Positions 8,408 to 16,604 of a stretch of DNA of 39,432 bases are shown here, one piece after another. The DNA lies in NCBI GenBank assembly GCA_013289715.1, contig JABCZJ010000013.1, positions 107,118-146,549 of the forward strand, read 5' to 3'. Each line of letters begins with the position of its first letter. Positions within the stretch are counted from its first letter, which is position 1. Below the pieces are notes generated by a model, which worked only from the letters and a program-made list of their open reading frames with translations, made no database searches and was not told where the DNA came from. Position numbers and translations under genes: made by a program. The DNA comes from Acidobacteriota bacterium. GTDB lineage: Bacteria; Acidobacteriota; Terriglobia; Acidiferrales; UBA7541.

Positions 8408-9190
8408 ATGCTGCTGAAGGGGCAGGTGGCGATTGTGACGGGCGGTGGGCGTGGGATTGGGCGCGCGATCGCAAAGAAGTTTGCAACGGCAGGCGCTTCG
8501 GTGGTGGTGAGCGCGCGCACGGAAAAGGAAATCGAGCAGGTGGCGCTGGAAATACAGGATGCGGGCTGCAAAGCGGCTAGCGTCGCAGGAGATGTCTCGC
8601 GCGAGCCGGATTGCGAGAAGATCGTGCGCGAGGCGCGCAACGCTTTCGGTGCGGTTCACGTTCTGGTGAACAATGCGGGGTTGCTGGGACCGGTGGCGCC
8701 GATAGAGCAGGTGAGCGCGCGGTCCTGGGATGAGGTGATGGCGGTGAATTTGCGCGGGCCGTTCTTGCTGTCGCGCCTGGTGCTGCCGGAAATGTATGCG
8801 CGCGGGTCCGGTGCGATCTTGAACATCGTGAGCATTGCGGCGAAGGCGGCGTTTCAATTGAATGGCGCGTACGCGGCGTCTAAAGCGGGATTGATCGGAT
8901 TGACGCGCACGCTGGCTGCAGAGGGCGCGCGCAAAGGCGTGCGGGTAAACGCGCTGAGTCCCGGGCCGGTGCCGGAAACATTGATGTCGCAAGAACTGGG
9001 GCGCGGGCTGGCGGAATATTTTCAGGCGGACAGCGAGAAGCTGTTCAAGCAAATGTGCCAGGGGATATTACAGGGAAGGCCGCAGACAGCTGACGAGATA
9101 GCTGCGGCGGCGCTTTTCCTGGTCTCCGATCACGCGAGCGCGATTACTGGGCAGACTCTGAACGTGGATGGCGGAATGGCTTTCTACTGA
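8408..9190 (+). CDS. Short-chain dehydrogenase/reductase (FabG-like)
   Basis: 260-residue classical SDR that oxidises or reduces an alcohol/carbonyl pair with NAD(P)(H). TGGGRGIG (residues 11-18) is the dinucleotide-binding glycine motif, NNAG is at 88-91, and the catalytic set is Asn114, Ser142, Tyr155 and Lys159 (YAASK). The C-terminal ITGQTLNVDGG is typical of the FabG branch. An Arg at residue 37 (SARTEK), just after the second strand, favours NADPH. The ATG follows a purine-rich ribosome site. It stands alone on the plus strand; its last 47 bases overlap the end of the convergent membrane-protein gene. Substrate unknown. Confidence 0.93.
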   Translation: MLLKGQVAIVTGGGRGIGRAIAKKFATAGASVVVSARTEKEIEQVALEIQDAGCKAASVAGDVSREPDCEKIVREARNAFGAVHVLVNNAGLLGPVAPIEQVSARSWDEVMAVNLRGPFLLSRLVLPEMYARGSGAILNIVSIAAKAAFQLNGAYAASKAGLIGLTRTLAAEGARKGVRVNALSPGPVPETLMSQELGRGLAEYFQADSEKLFKQMCQGILQGRPQTADEIAAAALFLVSDHASAITGQTLNVDGGMAFY

Positions 9191-9485
9191 GTTCTTCCAG
9201 GCCTGCGTAGCTGCGACGCGCGATGGCGGCACTGAAGGTAACGCCCGTTGTCATCCAATCGAGTCCGCGTTCACCGATGGCGCCGACGAGATAGATAACC
9301 CCGCCCAGAACCATCAGGACCGCGAAGCCCATCACAAAGAGTAATTCGGCAGCGAGTAATTCCCGTACGAAATAGACCTGGAGAACGAAGAAGATTCCCA
9401 GAATGGACAGAAGGCCCTTGCGTACTTTCGCCTTTTCGATAACCCCCGCCAGCATTGTCTGCAACTTCGTAAGATGCGTTTTCAT
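9144..9485 (-). CDS. Small two-helix membrane protein, hypothetical
   Basis: 113 residues from the ATG at 9485, chosen because CGGAGGATC sits directly before it; the open frame extends further upstream without such a site. An amphipathic basic start (MKTHLTKLQTM..VIEKAKVRKG) is followed by two hydrophobic segments at about residues 24-46 and 50-72. The cytoplasmic-looking tail is basic (SRKPFRHPRSESAQ). The 3' end overlaps the SDR gene by 47 bp in convergent orientation. No family recognised. Confidence 0.72.
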   Translation of the reverse strand: MKTHLTKLQTMLAGVIEKAKVRKGLLSILGIFFVLQVYFVRELLAAELLFVMGFAVLMVLGGVIYLVGAIGERGLDWMTTGVTFSAAIARRSYAGLEELSRKPFRHPRSESAQ

Positions 9486-9892
9486 GATCCTCCGACCCTC
9501 ACTGGAATAGATGCACGGAGGTTTCCAAATGAATCGCGCGTAAGTCATTGAAAACTCGAAGGACAGCGGAAGGGTCGGCACTGGGAATTGACTTAAAGCG
9601 GAAAATGGTTTCTTCGGGGTAGTGCGAGGGAGTTCCGAAGCTGGCTAAGTGCTGTAGACTTTTTTTGTCACTTGTTTTCGCCTGCGCTGGCTCGATTACT
9701 GATGCGTTAAGTATAAGACGTATTACGCGCAAGCGTCCACAGCGGAGAAAAACGGCTTCCGGGGCTGAAGCCCTTCTCGTTTCCAGGCTTGACGGCGGGG
9801 CGCAAGCCTCGCCCTTTGGATGCGGCCATTTGTGAGATGCTCCGAGCGAAATGAGCGTAAAACCGCCGACTTGGGTGCTGCGGTTTGAGCGA
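9486..9892. other. Non-coding stretch with GGGGCT-type palindromes
   Basis: About 400 bases. A 77-codon frame on the minus strand (9499-9732) has no ribosome site and looks like chance. TATACT on the minus strand (9710-9715) could be a distal -10 for the membrane-protein gene. Two GC-rich palindromic pieces, GGGGCTGAAGCCC at 9761-9773 and GGCGGGGCGCAAGCCTCGCCC-type at 9794-9814, resemble the one at 4601-4616 and look like a short repeat family. Confidence 0.5.
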
Positions 9893-11692
9893 TCAGCGAC
9901 CTTCGAATGGATAGCGATCTTGCGCGAGCACGGCCTCTGCTACGCGTCTACGGATTGCGATCGTATCGAGCGGAGCGTGTTTGGAGAAGCGGCGCAGCAC
10001 GGCGAGCTGCGTGACTAGCGTGTCGCCTTCGACGGTTGCGCTGAGGGCCGTGCGCGCGTCTTTTTCCACGCGGTCCACGGCATCGTAGATGAAGGAGCGG
10101 GCGGCATCGCACATTACGCTCGCCGCTTCTCCGCGTGCAGCGCTGGCTTTTTGAGCGCGGCGCAGCGTGGATTCAATGGCGTAGACGTCCATCACGATAT
10201 TGGCGAGCGAGGCGACGATTTCCTGCTGCTCGGCTAGTTGTTCGCGGAACTTTTGCATCGCCGTGCCGGAAGCCAGCAGAAAAATCTTCTTGGCTTGCTC
10301 GAGTGATTTTTCTTCTTCCGCGAAAGGGCCGGCGGGAGCTTCTTCGAAGGACGGTCCGGCGAGGACTTCGTCGCCAAGCTTCATAGCCGCGGGAATCAGC
10401 GGCAGAACGCCGCCGAGCGCGCGTTTCATGAGCATCTGGATGATGAGCATGCGGTTGATTTCGTTGGTGCCTTCGAAGATGCGATTCACGCGGCTATCGC
10501 GATAGGCGCGGGCCACGGGATAATCTTCGTGGAAACCGTAGCCGCCGAAAATCTGCACGCCTTCATCCACGACGTAATCCACCATTTCACTGCCGGCCAC
10601 TTTGCTGATGGAGCTTTCGATGGCGTATTCCTCCAGGACTTGCATGGCTTGCTTGGTTTTGTCGCTGCCCGCGTCGGGGCTGGAAACGGCGGCTTCGATC
10701 ATGCCGGCGGAGCGATAGACTTCCGATTCGATGGCGTAGATCTGGATGGCCATTTCGCCGAGCTTGGCTTTGATGAGTCCGAAATCGCAGAGGCGTTTGC
10801 CGAACGCGGTGCGCTCCTTGGAATATTTCGAGGAGGCTTCCAGAATTTTTTTGGCGCCGCCGATGCAGTAGGCGCCGAGGCTGAAGCGGCCGGCATTGAG
10901 CGTGTTGAACGCGACGACGTGGCCGCGGCCGGGTTCGTGCAGCAGATTTTCCTTGGGCACCGGAGTGTTCTCGAAAAAGATCGCGGTGGTGGAGCTGCCT
11001 TTGATGCCCATCTTTTTCTCTTCGGCGCCGGCGGTGAAACCGGGCGCGCCGCGTTCTACGATGAAGCAGGAAAATTTCTCGCCATCAATTTTGGCGAAGA
11101 CGACGTAGACGTCGGCGAAGCCGCCATTGGTGATCCACATTTTCTGGCCGTTCAGAATGTAATTCTTGCCGTCGGGCGAGAGAACCGCGCGGGTGTGCGA
11201 GGCTTGCGAGTCGGAGCCGGCTTGCGGCTCGGAGAGGCAATAACAGGAGAGCAATTCACCGGTGGCGATCTTCGGGAGATATTTCTTTTTTTGTTCTTCG
11301 GTGCCGAAATAGACGATGGGCACGGTGCCGATGCCGGAGTGACCGCCGTGGGATACGGCGAAGGAGCCGTAGCCGGCGAGTTTTTCGGCGAGGATCGCGG
11401 CTGAGATTTTGTCGAGGCCGGAGCCGCCGTAGGCTTCGGGGATGCCGGCGCCTAGCAGGCCGATTTCACCGGCCTTCTTGAGCATCTGGGCCATGCGATG
11501 CTCGTCTTTGTGGGCTTCCAGCTCGGGGATCGCGGGCATCACTTCTTTTTCCACGAATTCTTCGGCGGTTTGGCCGATCAGGCGCTGGTCATCGGAAAAA
11601 TCCGCGGGAGTGAAGACGTCTTCGGGGCGGCAGGGAATTATCAGGAATGCGCCGCCGCGATTGAGGACTTGCGAGACAGGTGCCGTGGCCAT
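9893..11692 (-). CDS. fadE: Acyl-CoA dehydrogenase, long FadE type
   Basis: First step of fatty acid beta-oxidation: FAD-dependent acyl-CoA to trans-2-enoyl-CoA. I start at the ATG at 11692 because GGAGGCACAA precedes it; this gives 599 residues. The core has the usual order: helical N-domain, beta-domain with CYCLSEPQAGSDSQ and NGQKMWITNGG, then the helical C-domain. The catalytic base is Glu at about residue 407 in RIFEGTNEI. A C-terminal extension of roughly 170 residues matches the longer B. subtilis FadE / very-long-chain ACAD type rather than the 380-residue short-chain enzymes. Electrons would pass to ETF. FadA and FadN partners occur at 16605 and 28731, not adjacent. Confidence 0.93.
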   Translation of the reverse strand: MATAPVSQVLNRGGAFLIIPCRPEDVFTPADFSDDQRLIGQTAEEFVEKEVMPAIPELEAHKDEHRMAQMLKKAGEIGLLGAGIPEAYGGSGLDKISAAILAEKLAGYGSFAVSHGGHSGIGTVPIVYFGTEEQKKKYLPKIATGELLSCYCLSEPQAGSDSQASHTRAVLSPDGKNYILNGQKMWITNGGFADVYVVFAKIDGEKFSCFIVERGAPGFTAGAEEKKMGIKGSSTTAIFFENTPVPKENLLHEPGRGHVVAFNTLNAGRFSLGAYCIGGAKKILEASSKYSKERTAFGKRLCDFGLIKAKLGEMAIQIYAIESEVYRSAGMIEAAVSSPDAGSDKTKQAMQVLEEYAIESSISKVAGSEMVDYVVDEGVQIFGGYGFHEDYPVARAYRDSRVNRIFEGTNEINRMLIIQMLMKRALGGVLPLIPAAMKLGDEVLAGPSFEEAPAGPFAEEEKSLEQAKKIFLLASGTAMQKFREQLAEQQEIVASLANIVMDVYAIESTLRRAQKASAARGEAASVMCDAARSFIYDAVDRVEKDARTALSATVEGDTLVTQLAVLRRFSKHAPLDTIAIRRRVAEAVLAQDRYPFEGR

Positions 11693-11798
11693 TTGTGCCT
11701 CCGCACGATGGAATGAATGCGCTGCTGGGATTCTCTCGCGCAATTCCGCGTAACACAATAGGCTGGCGCTTATCGCACAAATGCTTGGCAGTTGTGTG

Positions 11799-11829
11799 AA
11801 AAGCAGGCGGCCGCTGCAAAGTCAAAGGC
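11799..11829 (+). repeat. Hairpin repeat family, half-unit copy B
   Basis: AAAAGCAGGCGGCCGCTGCA and the following AAGTCAAAGG match the second half of element C (16551-16581) at all but one base. It lies between the FadE start and the stop of the lipoprotein gene. No full hairpin half precedes it. Confidence 0.65.
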
Positions 11830-11862
11830 TCGGCCCGGCTGGGCGTCAGAGCGCGTGCGAAT

Positions 11863-13032
11863 TTATTTTGACGATGTGGCTGCGAGTTGCAACTGCACGG
11901 AGACGAGGCGTTCTTCGCTGCGGAACGGTCCGGTGCCGCGGGTGTAGGTGACGAGCATGGTTTGGCCGCCGTTCGCGTTGTATTCAGGATGCGCTTGCGC
12001 GTCGTCAATAGGGCCTTGGCCTGCGGCCGGCGCCAAGGCTTCGAAAGCCATCACTTCCGCGGACCACGGGCCTTCGGGCGCGGGGGCGGTGCGCATCATG
12101 ACGTCTCCGGACAGCGGGTGGTTGTAGACAGCGACGTATTTTTGCAGGTAGCCGTTCCAGGAGACATTCAGGATGTGGTTGGCGGTGAAAACCCACATCG
12201 CGTCGCTGGGTTGGCTGGACCAATTTTCATCGCCGACGTAGAAGGTCCAGGCGCTGAGATTGGTGACGTCGGCGAGGTCCACTCGGCCCAGGACGCAGGG
12301 AACGCTCAGTTCCGAATTGTAGCAGCCGTAGGCGTAGAGCGTGTCTCGATCCACCAGAGCCGCGGAGCCAAAACTCGGCTGATTCTGGCTGAAAAGCAGA
12401 TCGGGATGTTCGGCTGCGGGATTTATGGCGGGGCGTAGCGGCAGGTCCGCGAAATTCTGCCAGGTGGCGATCGAGTAGCCCACCGTCTGAAAATTGAAGT
12501 TGCCCGGTTGCGCGGAAACGAGCTGATAGAAAACCAGCGCGCGATTGCGGGTGGGATCTGCAACCATCGCTCCGGGCCAGAGCGCCCAGCGCGCGCCGCA
12601 GGGTTGTTCCTGGCAGGGATTTCCGGCGTGGGCGGCGTTGAAAGCTTGCTCGGTTGCGGATAGTGACAGAAGCATGGCGGGGGCGCCGACGGAATCTTCA
12701 CGTTCTTGAAAACCGGTGATGCCATCCTGCGCGTTGAAGTCGCTGGTGAACGACCAGGAATCGCTGATCAGGGTTTGGCCTTCGGCATTAGGATTCGTGA
12801 GAAATGTGTCACCGTAGAGCCAGACTGCGTAGCCTCCGAAGACCCCGCTATAGCCGCCATCCCTGCCGAGAATTTTTGGATTCGAGCCGATTGCTCCCCG
12901 ATCGGTGGATTGCACCACGGTAACGCCTGCGGATGGGCCTGAGTTTCCGGAGGGATAAAAGCTACAGCCGGAAATCGCCAGGACGGAGCCGCCGGCGAGG
13001 CACAAGGCTGCGAGGAAGTATATTTTGTGCAT
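11863..13032 (-). CDS. DUF4185-like lipoprotein (beta-propeller)
   Basis: 389 residues from the ATG at 13032, which follows GGAGGGCGACG; the open frame upstream is low-quality and was discarded. The N-terminus is a lipoprotein signal with lipobox ISGC (Cys23), so it is exported and lipid-anchored. The segment KILGRDGGYSGVFGGYAVWLYGDTF (given in two parts: KILGRDGGYSGVFGGYAVW and LYGDTF) looks like the start of DUF4185, a glycosidase-like five-bladed propeller family. Two pairs of Cys (CQEQPCG and CYNSELSVPC) may form disulfides. Enzyme activity is not known; a role in glycan binding or cleavage is inference. Confidence 0.82.
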   Translation of the reverse strand: MHKIYFLAALCLAGGSVLAISGCSFYPSGNSGPSAGVTVVQSTDRGAIGSNPKILGRDGGYSGVFGGYAVWLYGDTFLTNPNAEGQTLISDSWSFTSDFNAQDGITGFQEREDSVGAPAMLLSLSATEQAFNAAHAGNPCQEQPCGARWALWPGAMVADPTRNRALVFYQLVSAQPGNFNFQTVGYSIATWQNFADLPLRPAINPAAEHPDLLFSQNQPSFGSAALVDRDTLYAYGCYNSELSVPCVLGRVDLADVTNLSAWTFYVGDENWSSQPSDAMWVFTANHILNVSWNGYLQKYVAVYNHPLSGDVMMRTAPAPEGPWSAEVMAFEALAPAAGQGPIDDAQAHPEYNANGGQTMLVTYTRGTGPFRSEERLVSVQLQLAATSSK

Positions 13033-13502
13033 CGTCGCCCTCCGCGCGCAAAACCGACTACCGGGATTTGTTGATTCATGATGCGTAAATTGGCGATGGG
13101 GTGGCCTGGCGCAGTTCGGCTGTGGCCCTGGGGAGTGGGTTCGCGGGTTGCTCCGAATGCGCGGTAATCGAGTGCATGAATCAGGCTCTGCAGCGGGAAG
13201 CGCGTCTGCGCAAGAAGCCGGTTTCCTCCGCGCCGGATTTGGCGGCGCGCGAATGGCTGAAGCGTAGCGGCGCGGACGCGGCGGGCGATGCGGCGCAACG
13301 CAAGCTGCACGCGGCCGCGGAAAATTGCCCGGGAACTCTGGCCAGCGGAAATTCGCACCGGGCAGAAACTGCGCGCAAGACGATGCGCAGGCGCCTGCGG
13401 CGGCAAGAAGGACAAAACTCCCCCCCAAAACTTCCCTTAGGGAAATCGTGGTTGTACGGTCCTCATGATTGGCTAATTTGGGCCGCGACAGGTGCTCCGT
13501 AA
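13033..13502. other. Non-coding stretch upstream of the lipoprotein gene
   Basis: About 470 bases. Frames on both strands are Arg/Ala-rich and have no ribosome sites. A small perfect palindrome TTCCC-TTA-GGGAA lies at 13432-13444 next to a C-run. The promoter of the minus-strand lipoprotein gene should be here but I cannot place it. Confidence 0.4.
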
Positions 13503-13772
13503 ATGATCCACATGTCTCCCATTTTCGCCTTTCTTTTCGCGTTGGCAGTTCTCTGCGCAATTCTCGCCAACACGCTCATGCTCGTTGTCATAGGAACGGT
13601 TAACCGGCAGCTTCCTGACAATGAGCAGATTCCGTATTTTTGGTGGAGCATGAAAAAGGTGAGGCAGCAATATCGAAAATTCAATCCGGGAGGACGACTT
13701 CTCGTCCTCGTCCCTACGTTTGGGATACGTATGATCGTTTTCTTCCTGGCGTCAACGTTTTTTCGCCGATGA
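13503..13772 (+). CDS. Small membrane protein, hypothetical
   Basis: 89 residues with a strong hydrophobic segment at about 5-31 (IFAFLFALAVLCAILANTLMLVVIG region) and a second at about 67-86 (LLVLVPTFGIRMIVFFLAST), separated by a polar, aromatic loop with NEQIPYFWW. The composition is much more protein-like than other frames in this gap. There is no good ribosome site; a start at the Met four codons in is equally possible. No family recognised. Confidence 0.5.
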   Translation: MIHMSPIFAFLFALAVLCAILANTLMLVVIGTVNRQLPDNEQIPYFWWSMKKVRQQYRKFNPGGRLLVLVPTFGIRMIVFFLASTFFRR

Positions 13773-13984
13773 GATGGATCGTGTTCATCCTGGGCCGCGA
13801 GGAAGGAAGCTCGACCAGCTGAAGCCGCAGTGCTCTTGGTCGGGTCAATGGGGAGGCTAAAGCCACGACCTACAGAGATTCAGCAGTTCTTGCACACACT
13901 GCAAACCCACAAGCCAGGAAAAGTCTCCGCGGTTCGGCATGCTCGCCGGGCCTGAGGTGCCCATTATTGACAAATATATTTTTC

Positions 13985-14013
13985 TTGACATACAGAATGT
14001 TCTTTGATGAAAT
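13985..14013 (+). promoter_or_regulatory. Promoter of the ArsR-type operon
   Basis: TTGACA (13985-13990) is a perfect -35. After a 17-bp spacer comes TGAAAT (14008-14013, 4 of 6 to TATAAT). The ATG begins seven bases after the -10, so transcription should start at or next to the start codon (leaderless). The spacer holds AGAA-TG-TTCT, a small inverted repeat well placed for autorepression by the ArsR-type product. A second TTGACA lies 18 bp upstream at 13967-13972. Confidence 0.65.
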
Positions 14014-14019
14014 GCGCGC

Positions 14020-14670
14020 ATGAATGCACCGGCCAACGCCGCGCCTGTTGTGGCTCCTGCGTGGGACCTGGTCGCGTCCATGGGTCGCGCGAGCGCGCTG
14101 CTTCATCCCTTGCGCTTGCGGATTCTGGATGCTTTGCGGGAGCCGGACTCTGCCGCGGGGCTGGCGCGGCGATTTCGCATGCCGCGGCAGAAAATGAATT
14201 ACCATGTGCGGGAACTGGCGCGGGCGCATTTTCTGGAGCGTGCGGGGCAGCGGCGGCGGCGCAATATGATCGAGCGCCGGTATCGCACGACGGCGCAGGG
14301 ATATGTATTGTCGCCGGAATTGCTGGGCAGGATGGGGCTGCCGCGCGAGCATGCGGAGGACGTCCTGAGCGCCGCGTACCTGCTGGGAAGGATGGCCGTG
14401 GCGCAGGCGGAGCTGGTGTGCGCGAGCCGGGAGGCTGCGACGCAGCGCAAGCGGCTGACGACGCTGTCCGTGAGCGCGGAACTGCGATTCGAAAGCGCAG
14501 AGCAGCGCGCGAAATTTGCCGCGGAATTGCAGCGCAGCATCATTGACGTGATCGGGCGCTTTGCTTCGCCGCATACGATGGCCGATGGATCGGCGGGTGC
14601 GGGACGCCCTTATCGTTTGCTACTCGGTTGTTATCCCATCCCACCAAAACCAGCGGAGGACGCGTTATGA
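14020..14670 (+). CDS. ArsR-type winged-helix transcriptional regulator
   Basis: 216 residues. Residues about 22-95 form a winged helix of the ArsR kind: HPLRLRILDALREPDSAAGLARRF, then recognition region MPRQKMNYHVRELARAHFLE, then a basic wing (GQRRRRNMIERRYR). The helix-turn-helix pattern (S-A-A-G-L-A...M-N-Y-H-V-R-E-L) is clear. The remaining ~120 residues are mostly helical and probably mediate dimerisation or sensing; no Cys/His metal site is visible. It overlaps the next gene by ATGA, so the two are translationally coupled. ArsR plus SRPBCC is a well-known operon pair; autorepression is likely. Confidence 0.85.
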   Translation: MNAPANAAPVVAPAWDLVASMGRASALLHPLRLRILDALREPDSAAGLARRFRMPRQKMNYHVRELARAHFLERAGQRRRRNMIERRYRTTAQGYVLSPELLGRMGLPREHAEDVLSAAYLLGRMAVAQAELVCASREAATQRKRLTTLSVSAELRFESAEQRAKFAAELQRSIIDVIGRFASPHTMADGSAGAGRPYRLLLGCYPIPPKPAEDAL

Positions 14671-15473
14671 GCGACGCAAAACCAGCACCAGAGAAACGTA
14701 CGGTCGTGAAGGAAATTCAAGTGGCGGCGCCCGTGGAAGCGGTGTGGAAAGCGCTGACGGACGGGACGGAGCTGGCGCGGTGGTTTCCTTTGGAAGCTAC
14801 GGTCGAGCCGGGAGTCGGAGGAAAGGTGCGGCTTTCGTGGGGGCCGGAGTTTGAGGCGACTTCGCCGCTGACGATTTGGGAGCCGAACAAGCGCATGGGG
14901 TGGGAGTCGGCAACTCCTTCGGGGAACCCGCTGAGCATGGAATTTTCGGTGCAAGCGCGCGGCGGAAAAACTTTGGTGCTCGTGACGCAGTCGGGATTTT
15001 CTTCGGGATCGGAATGGGACGAGGAATTTTTTGATTCGACGGATTACGGCTGGGGCTTCATGCTGTTCAATTTGCGCGAGTATCTGGAACGGCACGCGGA
15101 GCAACCGCGGTTGGTGGCGTGGCCGAGGGTGCAAGCGGAGATGGCGCGCGAGGCGATTTACGAAAAGCTGGCGGGGTCTGGGGGGATTTTTGCAGAAGGC
15201 GCGCTGGGTAAATTGCGCGAGGGCGCGACCTATTCACTGCGGACTTCGACTGGCGAGGTGTGGTCGGGCCGGGTTGCGTTCATAATGCCGCCGCGCGGAT
15301 TCTGCGTGACGGTTGATTCGCTCAATGGCGCTTTGGCCTGGTTGACGATTGAAGGCGCGGGCGGAACTTTTGAGGCGCAGCTGTGGTTTTCCACCTACGG
15401 GCTGCCGCAGGAGCGCGTGACGGAGCTGGAGACGCGGTGGAAGGCGGAATTTCAGAAAATTCTGCAGGCATAG
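14667..15473 (+). CDS. SRPBCC/AHSA1-domain protein, two-domain
   Basis: 268 residues from the ATG at 14667, which has GGAGGACGC before it and overlaps the regulator stop by 4 bp. Residues about 8-145 are an AHSA1-type START-like domain: VVKEIQVAAPVEAVWKALTD, ELARWFPLEA and the closing GWGFMLFNLREYLE helix. These folds bind hydrophobic ligands in a cavity. About 150-268 looks like a second, diverged copy (AIYEKLAGSGG at its start, ELETRWKAEFQKIL helix at its end). Ligand unknown. Cytosolic, no signal peptide. Confidence 0.85.
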   Translation: MSDAKPAPEKRTVVKEIQVAAPVEAVWKALTDGTELARWFPLEATVEPGVGGKVRLSWGPEFEATSPLTIWEPNKRMGWESATPSGNPLSMEFSVQARGGKTLVLVTQSGFSSGSEWDEEFFDSTDYGWGFMLFNLREYLERHAEQPRLVAWPRVQAEMAREAIYEKLAGSGGIFAEGALGKLREGATYSLRTSTGEVWSGRVAFIMPPRGFCVTVDSLNGALAWLTIEGAGGTFEAQLWFSTYGLPQERVTELETRWKAEFQKILQA

Positions 15474-15483
15474 GAGAGGGAGC

Positions 15484-15828
15484 ATGGCCAACCCGGTGGT
15501 GCATTGCGAAATTGGCTGCAAGGACAGCAAGGCGACGCAGGAATTCTACGCGAAATTATTCCAGTGGAAGATCGCCGAGGCTGGGCCGGCGGCGATGATT
15601 GACGCCGGCAAGGGGCCTACCGGACATATCACCGGGCTGGGGCACGAGCCTTTTCACTATACGATTTTCTACCTCGCCGTGGACGACGTGCGAGGCTACA
15701 CCGACAAGGCGACGAAGCTCGGCGGGAAGATACTGGTGCCGCCGGTGCCGGTTCCTACTGGGACGTTCGCGCGGATACAGGATCCGGCGGGAAAAACTGT
15801 TGGGTTGTGGGAACCCGCTGCAAAGTAA
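15484..15828 (+). CDS. VOC-family (glyoxalase/bleomycin resistance) protein
   Basis: 114 residues, ATG after GGAGAGGGAG. Two beta-alpha-beta-beta-beta modules as in the vicinal oxygen chelate fold: HCEIGCKDSKATQEFYAKLF at the start and IQDPAGKTVGLWEP at the end. His8 and the final Glu of LWEP lie where metal ligands occur in active VOC enzymes, but the full ligand set cannot be confirmed. It is 10 bp after the SRPBCC gene and probably cotranscribed. Function could be an isomerase, a dioxygenase or ligand sequestration. Confidence 0.85.
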   Translation: MANPVVHCEIGCKDSKATQEFYAKLFQWKIAEAGPAAMIDAGKGPTGHITGLGHEPFHYTIFYLAVDDVRGYTDKATKLGGKILVPPVPVPTGTFARIQDPAGKTVGLWEPAAK

Positions 15829-15850
15829 ATTCACGAGGAGGAATTTGCTC

Positions 15851-16417
15851 ATGCGCAAAGTTGGAATGACGCTGGGGTTCGTGATTCTGGTGGCGATGGT
15901 GGGAATCAGTTTGCGGGCACAGCAGTCTTCGAGCGATAAGCCAGCTAGCCCGCCGGCGATGCAAGCGCCGCAGCCTGGGCCGGAGATGCAGCGGCTGAAT
16001 TTTTTGCTTGGCGATTGGACGATGGACGGTGAGTACTTGAAATCGCCGATGACTGGGAACGGCGCGAAGCAAACGGGGTGGTACAAGGCGCATTGGGGGC
16101 CAGGTGGATTTTCGATCATTGCGGATTTTGAAGCAGACAGCACACTGGATAACGAGATCGGGCACGAACTGCTGACATGGGATCCGAAGAACGGTGCCTA
16201 CACCACCGTGACGGTGGGGAATGGCTTTCCGGGAGCGATTGTCGGGATTGCGAAATGGGAAGGCGACAATTTGGTGATACAGACGGAATTCGCGAAAATG
16301 CATATGCGGGCCGTGTATTCGCACGTTGAAGAGAAGACGATTCAGATTGAGGAGTCGTATCAGGCCGGCGACACGCCTTATCAATTGATCTGGAAGGCTA
16401 GTGCGACGAAGAAATAG
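15851..16417 (+). CDS. DUF1579-like exported protein
   Basis: 188 residues from the ATG at 15851, preceded by GAGGAGGAATT; a longer open frame begins inside the VOC gene and was rejected. MRKVGMTLGFVILVAMVGISLRAQQ is a signal peptide with likely cleavage after AQ. The mature part begins with a Pro/Ser-rich stretch, then MQRLNFLLGDWTMDGEY, the hallmark opening of DUF1579/lipocalin-like proteins, followed by regular beta strands. Fourth gene of the ArsR operon and its only exported product. Role unknown; a ligand-binding beta-barrel is the likely fold. Confidence 0.8.
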   Translation: MRKVGMTLGFVILVAMVGISLRAQQSSSDKPASPPAMQAPQPGPEMQRLNFLLGDWTMDGEYLKSPMTGNGAKQTGWYKAHWGPGGFSIIADFEADSTLDNEIGHELLTWDPKNGAYTTVTVGNGFPGAIVGIAKWEGDNLVIQTEFAKMHMRAVYSHVEEKTIQIEESYQAGDTPYQLIWKASATKK

Positions 16418-16477
16418 AGGTGGCGATGGCGCGCTACAGTGCGCCGCATTGGCCGGAAGGGCAACGGCCCATCAACG

Positions 16478-16593
16478 TCAACGGCTGCCCGGTTCGATGA
16501 ACCTGAACCGGCCGCTGCAGAGGCAAAGGCAAGAACACCCGCCTAGAAAGAAAAGCAGGCGGCCGCTACAAAGTCAAAGGCAAATACAAAATC
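16478..16593 (+). repeat. Composite hairpin repeat element, copy C
   Basis: First half: CAACGGCTGCCCGG, 15 bases with TTC/GAA arms, CCGGCCGCTGCAG. Second half 51 bases further: AAAGCAGGCGGCCGCTACAA and AGTCAAAGG. It fills the gap between two convergent genes (exported DUF1579-like and thiolase), so its hairpin could also act as a two-way terminator, though no T-run follows. Confidence 0.75.
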
Positions 16594-16604
16594 AACGGCT
16601 TCGG

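Noticed and set aside
9499..9732. 77-codon minus-strand frame upstream of the small membrane protein
   Set aside because: No ribosome site and no recognisable fold; sequence looks like chance translation of leader DNA.
13032..13560. N-terminal extension of the DUF4185-like lipoprotein frame
   Set aside because: Basic low-quality sequence; the internal ATG has GGAGG and starts a lipobox signal.
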